From Ktedonobacter racemifer DSM 44963 (lineage in GTDB: Bacteria > Chloroflexota > Ktedonobacteria > Ktedonobacterales > Ktedonobacteraceae): DNA of 64,000 nt. Within the stretch, counting starts at the first letter, position 1. Each line of letters begins with the position of its first letter. This document shows, one piece after another, positions 42,316 to 49,862 of the stretch. The position numbers and the translations under genes were made by a program. The stretch lies in assembly GCF_000178855.1 (NCBI RefSeq), contig NZ_ADVG01000003.1, positions 248,001 through 312,000 on the forward strand. Direction: 5' to 3'. Below the pieces are notes generated by a model. That model saw only the letters and a program-made list of their open reading frames with translations. It did no database searches and was not told the DNA's origin.

Positions 42316-42501
42316 CGTTACGTCACCCTTTCTCAAGAAGAATCGCTCTTCTGTTTTCCTGGCTCCTGGACCACTAAAGCGCGTGGTCGCAGTGAGCACA
42401 AAGGTACTTGTAGTGAGGATAACAGACGATGGTGAGCCAATCAAGACCTCAAACTCACCCCTTTCCGAGAGGATAATCAGGCTTTTGCCTTGCCTCGCAC
42501 T

Positions 42502-42530
42502 CGCGAACCTTTTGTGGCTCTTGCTCGTAA
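42502..42530 (+). promoter_or_regulatory. ECF-type promoter of the sigma gene
   Basis: CGCGAACCTTTT (-35, AACC core) and GCTCGTAA (-10, CGTAA core, 42523-42530) have the layout of ECF sigma promoters. A copy with the same spacing precedes the downstream ABC genes at 44012-44041, and the sigma gene start lies 45 bp after this one. Confidence 0.78.
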
Positions 42531-42574
42531 CAGGAAACAGCATACTACTGAAGGAGCCCACAAAGGCAAGCCTT

Positions 42575-43144
42575 ATGCAAGAAAGAAGCGATGAACAGTT
42601 GATGGCAGCGGTTCAGGTAGGCGATCAGGTGGCATTAGCCGAGCTGGTCACGCGTCACCATGGCCCATTACTCGGCTATCTCTACCGTCTCGTCGGAGGC
42701 GATCGGCAGCTTTCCGAAGATCTGGTTCAGGAGACCCTGCTGCGTGTGCTGCGACAAGGCACGTACCAGCCTGCTCGCCCATTTAAGCCCTGGCTCTATA
42801 CGATTGCCACCAACCTGGCACGCGACCATTTCAAGTCCGCCGCAGTACGCCAGGGCTGGCGAGGGGGGGATGAGGAGAAAACGCTGCTCCACCTGTACGA
42901 CAGCACCCCTGGCCCAGAAGAACGCGCGCTGGCGGCAGAGCAGGACAGCGAGGTGCGGACAGCGATTGCTCAGCTTCGTGAGGAGTATCGCATCGTGGTA
43001 GTGCTGCGTTTTTATCAAGGCTTCAGCTTACAAGAAATCGCTGAGACGCTTCACATTCCGCTGGGTACGGTCAAATCGCGGCTCTCGGTGGGCGTTCACC
43101 GATTGCGCGCTATGCTGGCCCCAGTACAGGAAGGAGTGGATTAG
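42575..43144 (+). CDS. ECF RNA polymerase sigma factor
   Basis: A 189-residue sigma factor with region 2 (GDQVALAELVTRHHGPLLGYLYRLV, LSEDLVQETLLRVLRQ, KPWLYTIATNLARD) and region 4 (IAQLREEYRIVVVLRFYQGF, IAETLHIPLGTVKSRLSVG). ATG 42575 is chosen as the last start before region 2; the open frame extends upstream to 42383. It is followed without gap by a membrane gene and lies behind its own ECF-type promoter, so it is probably autoregulated. The matched second promoter suggests it drives the ABC exporter. Confidence 0.93.
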   Translation: MQERSDEQLMAAVQVGDQVALAELVTRHHGPLLGYLYRLVGGDRQLSEDLVQETLLRVLRQGTYQPARPFKPWLYTIATNLARDHFKSAAVRQGWRGGDEEKTLLHLYDSTPGPEERALAAEQDSEVRTAIAQLREEYRIVVVLRFYQGFSLQEIAETLHIPLGTVKSRLSVGVHRLRAMLAPVQEGVD

Positions 43145-44008
43145 ATGTCCCATCCCCAATCACCCTGGCCGTTTGAGCAGCCAGAGCAACTAGGAGAGTT
43201 GCTGCGCGAGCAGGGAGCCTCGCCAGAAGAGCGTGCTGATCTGCTTCCTGCCTTGCGTCGCCTGTCCGAGTGGCAGGCACCACAGCCGGAACCCGCAGAC
43301 ACCCGGCGTCTGCTTGCCCGGCTGACGCCCGCGCTGCGCGCGCCTTCGCCTGTGCGCCAGGCCATCCACGCGCATCAACAGCGCCGGCACGCGAACGTCT
43401 CCTTGCTACTGGCAACAGCCCGCGCACAAGTCAGCCTCTTCGGCCTGGGCTTCTGGCTGGTGAGCGCGCTCGTGACCCTGGTGGGTTCCGTGGTCGTGTT
43501 GAGCAAAATCCTTTCCGACCAGGAAGTGGTGCTGCGCGCCAGCGGGCCGCTTCTGGCCTACCTGGGGACCCTCGTCGCTTTTCGCGGGAAAGGAGCGCGG
43601 GTGCTGGAATTGGAACTGGTCTGCCCGCCCTCGCCGCTACAGCTAGTCATGGCCCGGCTGGTGATTGTGCTGGGCTATGATGTTGGCCTGGGTCTGGCGC
43701 TGGGTCTGGCGCTCTGGGCGGGCGGCGCTGAGCATGTGCTGGCGCTGACGCTCTCCTGGCTCATGCCCTTGCTCCTAGTCGCGGGATTGGCTCTGCTGCT
43801 GACGCTCCGCCTCCCGGTCCAGGCAGCAGCCTCCCTGGCCTATGGAAGCTGGCTGGCCATCCTGACCATCTGCAGCACCACCAATCTCCAGGCGCTCCTG
43901 CTCACGCCTGAGCTTTCGGTACTACCGGGCTGTATTGGCGTCGTGCTGCTGGCCATCGCGCTGCTGCGCCTCCACGCTGACATGCACCGCCTACTCCCTC
44001 GTCCATAA
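43145..44008 (+). CDS. Putative membrane anti-sigma factor
   Basis: A 287-residue protein starting on the base after the sigma stop. The N-terminal 80 residues are soluble (EELGELLREQGASPEERADLLPAL, HAHQQRR), followed by about six membrane helices. This layout, sigma-binding domain then membrane, is usual for ECF anti-sigma proteins, but no zinc-binding HxxxCxxC motif is seen. The function is inferred from position. It is followed by a second ECF promoter. Confidence 0.65.
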   Translation: MSHPQSPWPFEQPEQLGELLREQGASPEERADLLPALRRLSEWQAPQPEPADTRRLLARLTPALRAPSPVRQAIHAHQQRRHANVSLLLATARAQVSLFGLGFWLVSALVTLVGSVVVLSKILSDQEVVLRASGPLLAYLGTLVAFRGKGARVLELELVCPPSPLQLVMARLVIVLGYDVGLGLALGLALWAGGAEHVLALTLSWLMPLLLVAGLALLLTLRLPVQAAASLAYGSWLAILTICSTTNLQALLLTPELSVLPGCIGVVLLAIALLRLHADMHRLLPRP

Positions 44009-44011
44009 GGT

Positions 44012-44041
44012 TCGCGAACCTTTTTGAGGGCTGGCTCGTAA
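44012..44041 (+). promoter_or_regulatory. Second ECF-type promoter, for the ABC genes
   Basis: The GCGAACCTTTT and GCTCGTAA boxes repeat those before the sigma gene with the same spacing. The -35 box lies within the palindrome AGGTTCGCGAACCT (44008-44021). It begins four bases after the anti-sigma stop. Confidence 0.78.
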
Positions 44042-44098
44042 GAGGCACGTGCAGCAAGTGTCGCACCTTCAAACTCTAATACATAAAAGGAGAGTATC

Positions 44099-45061
44099 GT
44101 GAATATCACTGCATTGACCGGCACCGGCCAACAAACCCAAGCGATTGGGCGCCCGAGTCCGCTCCTGAGCGTTATGGCCTGGGAATTTCGTCGCTTTCTC
44201 GCCAGCCGCCTCTTCTGGTTTCAGGCTCTCGGCCTCTTTGGTTTCTTGCTCCTCATGACATGGGCCTTGCACGCGCCAGATCAATTTAGTGCAGGCGTGA
44301 GTCGCGGAGGGGGAGGGAGTGGTGAATCGCTCAGCGGCTTTGTTGCCGGAACCAGCACGGGTGGGCTTCTTCATACCCTGCCAATCGTTCTGGTGGTGCT
44401 GGTTCTCCTTCTGCCCTTTCTCACGGCTGATGGCGTGACGCGAGATGTACACCGGCGCACCCACGAACTGCTCATGACAACCGCGCTGCCAACCTGGGCG
44501 TATGTCTGGGGGCGCTACCTGGCGGGCCTGGTAATAAGCCTGGGGCTGGCACTCCTGTTGCTGGCTTCCATCCTGGGGATGGGCGGGCTGTTGCATCTGA
44601 CCATCACCAACTATCCAGTGCCAGAGATTGGCAATGTGCTACTTCTCTGGGTCGGCATGGTCTTACCAGCGACGATCCTGGTCAGCAGCTTCGGTTTTGC
44701 CCTGAGCACCCTGCTTCCGCGTCTGTCCACACTGGTCAAGGTGGTGATCATGGTGGCATGGATCGTGGGAGCGCTGGTGATCCCCCTCGGGTTGGGCAAT
44801 ACCACTCCCCCTGCCTGGTACGTCAATTGGGACCCGACCAGCGGGATAACCGCGCTTGGGATACTTCCTTCATATTCCATTAACCTCGGCCCTACGATAA
44901 CGAACGAGGCGCAACTTCAGCAACTCATTCTCTCCGTTGAGAACAAGATGCCCGACATTGCGGGCTGGTTCGCGCCACACCTGTTGCTGGGCGGGTGCAG
45001 CCTGGCGCTGGTGCTGGTCGCGGCCCTCGCCTTCAAGCGGTCCCGCGACGTGCTTCACTAA
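44099..45061 (+). CDS. ABC-2 type transporter permease
   Basis: A 320-residue membrane protein with about six helices (LVVLVLLLPFLTADGV, VVIMVAWIVGALVIPLGL among them) and a long loop near residues 60-85. DVHRRTHELLMTTALP is the coupling helix. GTG 44099 follows AAAAGGAGAG. It partners with the ATPase gene 56 bp downstream and is expected to be controlled by the ECF factor through the second promoter. Confidence 0.88.
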   Translation: MNITALTGTGQQTQAIGRPSPLLSVMAWEFRRFLASRLFWFQALGLFGFLLLMTWALHAPDQFSAGVSRGGGGSGESLSGFVAGTSTGGLLHTLPIVLVVLVLLLPFLTADGVTRDVHRRTHELLMTTALPTWAYVWGRYLAGLVISLGLALLLLASILGMGGLLHLTITNYPVPEIGNVLLLWVGMVLPATILVSSFGFALSTLLPRLSTLVKVVIMVAWIVGALVIPLGLGNTTPPAWYVNWDPTSGITALGILPSYSINLGPTITNEAQLQQLILSVENKMPDIAGWFAPHLLLGGCSLALVLVAALAFKRSRDVLH

Positions 45062-45117
45062 GATGCTCGTGACTTCTTTCCAGGGAGGGAACGCGCTCAA
45101 AAAAGAAAGAGAGAACA

Positions 45118-45996
45118 ATGATGGAATTGACGATTGAACGTCTGAGCAAGCGCTATGGGCAGCATTGGGCGCTGCGTGAGCTTTCGCTACACTGCGAACC
45201 AGGCCTGCTGGGACTGGTTGGCCCCAATGGCGCTGGCAAGACAAGCTTGATGCGGATGATCGCGACCCTGCTGGAGCCCACTGAGGGGAGCATCCGCTGG
45301 AACGGCCAGGATATCCGCGCTCATGGCGAGGCGCTCCGGCGGGTGTTGGGCTATCTGCCGCAGGATTTTGGCATCTACCCGGAGTTCACTGGACGACAGT
45401 TCCTGCGCTACCTGGGCGCGATGAAAGGGCTGCCCAGGTCGCTCGTCAATCGGCGCGTCGATGAGGTGCTGGAGATTGTGAATCTGGAGCAGGAGGCCGA
45501 TCGCAAGCTGCCCACCTATTCCGGCGGCATGAAGCAGCGCATCGGCATCGCGCAGGCTCTGCTCAACGACCCCGAACTCTTGATTGTTGATGAGCCGACC
45601 GCGGGACTCGATCCCGCCGAGCGCGTGCGGTTCCGCACGCTGCTTGCCAGCCTGACCAGCAACCGGATCATTCTACTGAGTACCCATATCATCAGCGATG
45701 TGGAGGCCGTTGCCAACCGACTACTGATTGTGCAGGAGGGGCGCGTGCTGGCCGATACAACGCCTCTGGCGTTGTTGGCACACACCGCAGGATCGGTCTG
45801 GAGTGTGACCACTGATCAAGCCACTGCCTTGCAGTTGCAGGCGACCTATCAAGTCAGCACGATGGTCAACCAGATGAACGGCATCACGCTACGTATCGTC
45901 AGCGCCACGTGCCCGCACGAGGCTGCCGTCGTCAGTGACCCCAGCCTGGAAGAAGCCTATCTGCTGGCGACGGGCAGACAAGCCATTCGGGTCTGA
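45118..45996 (+). CDS. ABC exporter ATP-binding protein
   Basis: A 292-residue ATPase with Walker A GPNGAGKTSLMR, Q-loop YLPQDFGIYPE, signature YSGGMKQRIGIAQAL, Walker B LLIVDEPTAGLDPAE and STHIISD. Its closest relative in the window is the ATPase at 35761. It works with the 44099 permease, probably to pump a toxic hydrophobic or peptide compound. ATG 45118 or 45121 could be the start. Confidence 0.92.
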   Translation: MMELTIERLSKRYGQHWALRELSLHCEPGLLGLVGPNGAGKTSLMRMIATLLEPTEGSIRWNGQDIRAHGEALRRVLGYLPQDFGIYPEFTGRQFLRYLGAMKGLPRSLVNRRVDEVLEIVNLEQEADRKLPTYSGGMKQRIGIAQALLNDPELLIVDEPTAGLDPAERVRFRTLLASLTSNRIILLSTHIISDVEAVANRLLIVQEGRVLADTTPLALLAHTAGSVWSVTTDQATALQLQATYQVSTMVNQMNGITLRIVSATCPHEAAVVSDPSLEEAYLLATGRQAIRV

Positions 45997-46021
45997 CAGG
46001 AGTGCGCACTCTCCTCCAGGA

Positions 46022-46047
46022 AGCTCGGTGGGTTGATCCGCCGAGCT
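46022..46047 (+). terminator. Hairpin after the ABC ATPase
   Basis: A 10-bp stem (46022-46031 and 46038-46047, one G-T pair) with a 6-base loop begins 26 bp after the stop. A run of A follows rather than T, so efficiency on the plus strand is uncertain. Confidence 0.45.
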
Positions 46048-46060
46048 CGCAAAAAAAGTG

Positions 46061-46089
46061 TTGACAAATCACCAAGAGGATGGTATTAT
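46061..46089 (+). promoter_or_regulatory. Promoter of the orphan 5S rRNA
   Basis: Consensus TTGACA (46061-46066) and TATTAT (46084-46089) have the ideal 17-bp spacer. Transcription would start about 30 bp before the 5S gene. Confidence 0.75.
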
Positions 46090-46128
46090 GCATCATGTCA
46101 ATCGGAACCGCTTGTATGCGCAGGCGAA

Positions 46129-46241
46129 CCGGTGGTTATTGCGAAGAGGGTACACCCGTTCCCATCCCGAACACGGTAGTTAAGCTCTTCAGCTCCAACG
46201 ATACTTTGGGGGCAGCCCCACGGGAAAATAGGACACCGCCG
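46129..46241 (+). rRNA. rrf: 5S ribosomal RNA
   Basis: The conserved core CCCGTTCCCATCCCGAACAC at about 46156-46175 is the loop B/C region of 5S rRNA, followed by GTTAAGCTCTTCAGC and GGAAAATAGGACACC near the 3' end. Length is about 113 nt. Ends are approximate. It has its own promoter and terminator and no 16S or 23S gene within the window, so it is an isolated copy. Confidence 0.87.
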
Positions 46242-46245
46242 TTTC

Positions 46246-46273
46246 GCCCGCTCACACGGGTGGTTCTTTTTAT
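46246..46273 (+). terminator. Terminator of the 5S rRNA
   Basis: GCCCG-CTCACA-CGGGT forms a short stem followed by GGTTCTTTTTATT. The T-run makes it a conventional intrinsic terminator. Confidence 0.65.
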
Positions 46274-46412
46274 TATCTGGAAACCATCCATGATACACAT
46301 GCGCCATCTTGTAATCAAGAACGATGCGACCAATCACCCTCCTGCCTCGTGTACCCTATGATCTGCAATGAAGAGAAACACCTTTACCAGGACAATTCCG
46401 GAGGATGGGCTT

Positions 46413-47171
46413 ATGATCTGGATTGGCACATCAGGTTGGATCTATCCACACTGGATTGGGCGCTTCTATCCAACACATCTGCCCATGCGTGAGCACCTGG
46501 CATACTACGCCCAGCACTTTCCCACAGTCGAGATTAATCGAAGTTTTTACCGTCTGCCCACATACGAGCAGTTTCACGCGTGGAGTGAGCAGACACGTTC
46601 GCATCCCAGGTTTCGCTTCGCGGTCAAAGGTAGTCGCTACCTTACGCATATGAAAAAGCTTCTGAACGCAGAAGAAGGGATAAACCGCCTCCTCACTGCC
46701 GCCGAGGGACTGGGAGAACTGTTGGGGCCATTCCTTTTTCAGCTCCCTCCTCACTGGCATGCCAATCCGGAGCGCCTGGAACAATTTCTCAGCCAGCTTC
46801 CACACAAGCTTCAAGTAGCTATTGAGGTCCGCGATGTCTCCTGGTTCGCACCAGACATGGCGACCAGGATAGCGCAGCTATTTACACCTACCAGCAACAC
46901 TACGCTAGCCATAGCGATTGGCGGAACGCTCCCAACGCCCCTCGACCTTCCTCCCCTGGGATCATTTGGATACGTGCGTTTTCACGCAGGGGCCAACGGC
47001 ATTGGTCTTAGCGACGATGAGCTGTCCATCTGGGCCAAACGACTCGCACACGATGCGGAACAGGGACGAGAAATCTATGCCTATTTCAACAATGATCCCG
47101 AGGCATACGCCATCCATAACGCGCTACGACTACGCGAAATGCTAGGATCACTCGCCGCCTCACCCAGCTGA
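46413..47171 (+). CDS. DUF72 (YecE-like) protein
   Basis: A 252-residue TIM-barrel protein of the DUF72 family: IWIGTSGWIYPHWIGRFYP at the start, YAQHFPTVEINRSFYRLP, FRFAVKGSRYLTH and FQLPPHW. ATG 46413 follows CCGGAGG. The biochemical role of the family is not established; it is linked to sugar or nucleic-acid metabolism only by context elsewhere. Here it lies between the 5S gene and the LacI gene. Confidence 0.9.
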   Translation: MIWIGTSGWIYPHWIGRFYPTHLPMREHLAYYAQHFPTVEINRSFYRLPTYEQFHAWSEQTRSHPRFRFAVKGSRYLTHMKKLLNAEEGINRLLTAAEGLGELLGPFLFQLPPHWHANPERLEQFLSQLPHKLQVAIEVRDVSWFAPDMATRIAQLFTPTSNTTLAIAIGGTLPTPLDLPPLGSFGYVRFHAGANGIGLSDDELSIWAKRLAHDAEQGREIYAYFNNDPEAYAIHNALRLREMLGSLAASPS

Positions 47172-47189
47172 AATGCACCCTTTTTCTTG

Positions 47190-48215
47190 TCAGAACGCAG
47201 ACTCGTTTTTCATCAGGAAGGTCGAGGTCCGTATAATCAATTCTGGCTGGTAGATGATGTGCTGATGCTGATGTTTTTCACGATTTGCCATCTCATCCAG
47301 GAGGAGTTCTGTCGCCGTTCGTCCCAGCAGGTATTTCGGTTGACGAATGGAGGACAGCGCAGGCGAAAGGGCACTGGCAAACTCGATATCATCATAGCCG
47401 ATCAGGGCCATCTCATTGGGAATCTGGATGCCACGCTGGAGCAAGCCGCGCATCACGCCGAGCGCCAGTAAATCATTGGCACAAAAGACAGCCGTTGGCT
47501 TGCGCTCATGGTGCAATAATGTCTCCACGCTTTGCTCGCCAGCACGAGTATTCTGCGTTCCGGCAGAAATCTCAACTATCACCTGGTTGGGATCAAGGCC
47601 TGCTGTTTTGATCGCCTGATACATGCCCTCTCGCCGCTCTTCACACTGACGAATACTGAGCGGACCACTCACAAAGGCGATACATCGGTGCCCACGTTCC
47701 AGCAGATGGTTTGTGGCTAGCGCCCCTCCTTGTCGATCATCAACAGCAACTGAGCAAAGACTCTGCGTCTGGTCTGGTCGATCAAGGAGCACCACTGCGA
47801 TATCCTGCTGGTGCAAGCGTTGGAGATCGCTCAGGTCATTGCTGGCCGGAGTAATCAAGATTCCTGCAATTCGCTGCTCTTCGAGCATATGCAGATAGCT
47901 GCGCTCTTTCTCCAGCGAATCATCTGAATTGCAGAGGATGACGATGTAGCCAGCCTCATTTGCCGCGTCTTCGACACCACGCGCCACTTCGGTAAAAAAA
48001 GGATTGGTTACATCTAGAACTACCAGGCCGAGGTAGCGACTACTCCCAGCCCGCAATTGATGCGCTGGGGCATTGCGCACAAATCCCAGTTCCTTGATTG
48101 CTGCCTGCACACGCTGCCGCGTTGTCTCCGCGACAATCTCCGGGCGATTGAGCACATTGGAGACCGTTCCCAACGATACTCCCGCCTTTTCGGCAACATC
48201 ACGAATACTTACCAT
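47190..48215 (-). CDS. LacI family repressor of rhamnose genes
   Basis: A 341-residue repressor. The HTH (SIRDVAEKAGVSLGTVSNVLNRP) and hinge (HQLRAGSSRYLGLVV) are typical, followed by the two-lobed sugar-binding domain. The hinge sequence LRAGSSRYLG and the operators with central CpG suit a LacI minor-groove mode. ATG 48215 is used; upstream in-frame codons to 48296 cross the operator and are not needed. It is divergent from the rhamnose operon and both promoters carry GAAACGTTTC sites, so it very likely represses them and itself, with rhamnose or a derivative as inducer. Confidence 0.92.
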   Translation of the reverse strand: MVSIRDVAEKAGVSLGTVSNVLNRPEIVAETTRQRVQAAIKELGFVRNAPAHQLRAGSSRYLGLVVLDVTNPFFTEVARGVEDAANEAGYIVILCNSDDSLEKERSYLHMLEEQRIAGILITPASNDLSDLQRLHQQDIAVVLLDRPDQTQSLCSVAVDDRQGGALATNHLLERGHRCIAFVSGPLSIRQCEERREGMYQAIKTAGLDPNQVIVEISAGTQNTRAGEQSVETLLHHERKPTAVFCANDLLALGVMRGLLQRGIQIPNEMALIGYDDIEFASALSPALSSIRQPKYLLGRTATELLLDEMANREKHQHQHIIYQPELIIRTSTFLMKNESAF

Positions 48216-48283
48216 GCGCTTTTCTTTTCCCTGCTCTTGACAAGAGCATATCTCATCCCCTCTGCGTGTTGCGTCATTTCCAG

Positions 48284-48313
48284 TGAAACGTTTCATTGGT
48301 GTTTTGTAGTATA
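48284..48313 (-). promoter_or_regulatory. lacI promoter and operator
   Basis: The perfect palindrome TGAAACGTTTCA (48284-48295) lies just downstream of a minus-strand -10 TATACT (48308-48313), overlapping the expected start. Binding here would autorepress the LacI gene. Confidence 0.75.
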
Positions 48314-48413
48314 GCAGGCCGAAGGCCGATCGAAAAGGGGCCAGCTGGCAGCATCAGCTTCGGGGGAGGGTTTGTTACGTCTCTGAAGGGGCAATGCCTC
48401 CTCTTCTGTGCTC

Positions 48414-48459
48414 TTGACAAGAGCACACTTCATCTCCTATACTAATTGAAACGTTTCAA
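48414..48459 (+). promoter_or_regulatory. Rhamnose operon promoter with LacI operator
   Basis: TTGACA (48414-48419) and TATACT (48438-48443) are 18 bp apart. The palindrome TTGAAACGTTTCAA (48446-48459) covers the start site, the best position for repression. The -35 is embedded in GCTCTTGACAAGAGC, which recurs before lacI. Confidence 0.85.
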
Positions 48460-48568
48460 GTGAACTGGTTCAGTTTTTTATTTTCTGCTCATAGGGCTTT
48501 CAGAACATTTCCACTCGTTCTCAGAGGCATGCTGCATCTGGATTTCGATGAAGAAGAGGAGCAAAGCT

Positions 48569-49792
48569 ATGGCCGAACACTTTGAACAGATACGTGCGAC
48601 ACTGGCTCAACAGGGCACTGACATTGAACAGGTGATCGCGCACATACAGACATTTTCCATCGAGACCCCTTCGTGGGGCTACGGCAATTCGGGGACGCGC
48701 TTCAAAGTGTTTCCCTGGCCAGGGGCGGCGCGCGACCTGCGCGAGAAGCTGGCTGACGCCGCCCAGGTTCAGCGCGTCACTGGCTGTTGCCCAACGGTCG
48801 CGCTGCACATTCCCTGGGACCAGGTTGATGACTGGCAAGAGATCAAGGCGTATGCCGAGCATCTGGGTTTGCGCCTGGGTGCGGTCAATCCTAATCTCTT
48901 CCAGGACCATGCTTATCGTTTTGGGAGTCTCTGTCATTTCGACAAGGGAGTGCGCTCCCAGGCGATTGCGCATGTACTCTCCTGCATTGAGATCGCGCAA
49001 AGCATAGACTCGAATGTGATCAGTCTATGGCTGGCTGACGGTACCAACTATCCCGGCCAGGATGACCTGCGCCACCGCCGCCATCGTCTTCTTGATTCGC
49101 TCCAGACCATCTATGCTGCCTTGCCTGATAGGATGCGTCTCTTGATTGAGTATAAGTTTTTCGAGCCAGCCTTTTACTCGACGGATCTGCCTGATTGGGG
49201 AACGTCGCTACTTATGGCGCAGAAGTTGGGACCAAACGCCGAGGTGCTCGTGGACACCGGCCATCATCCCCAGGGAACCAATATCCCGCAGATTGTCGCG
49301 CAGTTGCTGGATGAGGATCGTCTGGGTGGGTTTCATTTCAATGACCGCAAGTACGCCGATGATGATCTGATTGCTGGATCACTCAACCCCTTTGAACTCT
49401 TTTGTATTTTCCATGAGATTGTTGGTGCGCAGCACGAGAGCAATGCCAATGCCGGTCGCATCGCGTATATGATCGATCAATCGCACAATATCGAGCCCAA
49501 GATTGAAGCGATGATTCAGAGTATCCTCCATATCCAGACGGCCTATGCGAAAGCGCTGCTGGTCGATCGTGTGGCCTTGCAGCAGGCGCAGGAGAGCGGC
49601 GACGTTCTGGGTGCATATCGCGTGCTCCAGGCTGCGTATGAAACCGATGTGCGCCCGTTGCTCACAGAAGTCCGTGTGCGTCAGGGACTCGATCCCGATC
49701 CCATTGCAGCCTTCCGTTCCAGTGGCTACGCTGAGCAAGTAGCTCGTGAGCGCACGCTGGGCGAAAGCGTAGGCGGCTATCCTGGTGCATAA
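48569..49792 (+). CDS. rhaI: L-rhamnose isomerase
   Basis: A 407-residue isomerase of the Actinobacteria/Pseudomonas-type (RhaI) family, a TIM barrel converting L-rhamnose to L-rhamnulose. Metal and substrate residues are visible in LLIEYKFFEPAFYSTD, VLVDTGHHPQGTN and GFHFNDRKYADDD. ATG 48569 follows GAGGAGC by 6 bases; the frame is open to 48548. First gene of a three-gene operon directly behind the LacI operator. Confidence 0.9.
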   Translation: MAEHFEQIRATLAQQGTDIEQVIAHIQTFSIETPSWGYGNSGTRFKVFPWPGAARDLREKLADAAQVQRVTGCCPTVALHIPWDQVDDWQEIKAYAEHLGLRLGAVNPNLFQDHAYRFGSLCHFDKGVRSQAIAHVLSCIEIAQSIDSNVISLWLADGTNYPGQDDLRHRRHRLLDSLQTIYAALPDRMRLLIEYKFFEPAFYSTDLPDWGTSLLMAQKLGPNAEVLVDTGHHPQGTNIPQIVAQLLDEDRLGGFHFNDRKYADDDLIAGSLNPFELFCIFHEIVGAQHESNANAGRIAYMIDQSHNIEPKIEAMIQSILHIQTAYAKALLVDRVALQQAQESGDVLGAYRVLQAAYETDVRPLLTEVRVRQGLDPDPIAAFRSSGYAEQVARERTLGESVGGYPGA

Positions 49793-49862
49793 GCTGGTGC
49801 GCAACTGACTTTCGCTTCCTGAGAAGATATTGCTTCTGTTTAAAAGACCCGAGGAATTGATT

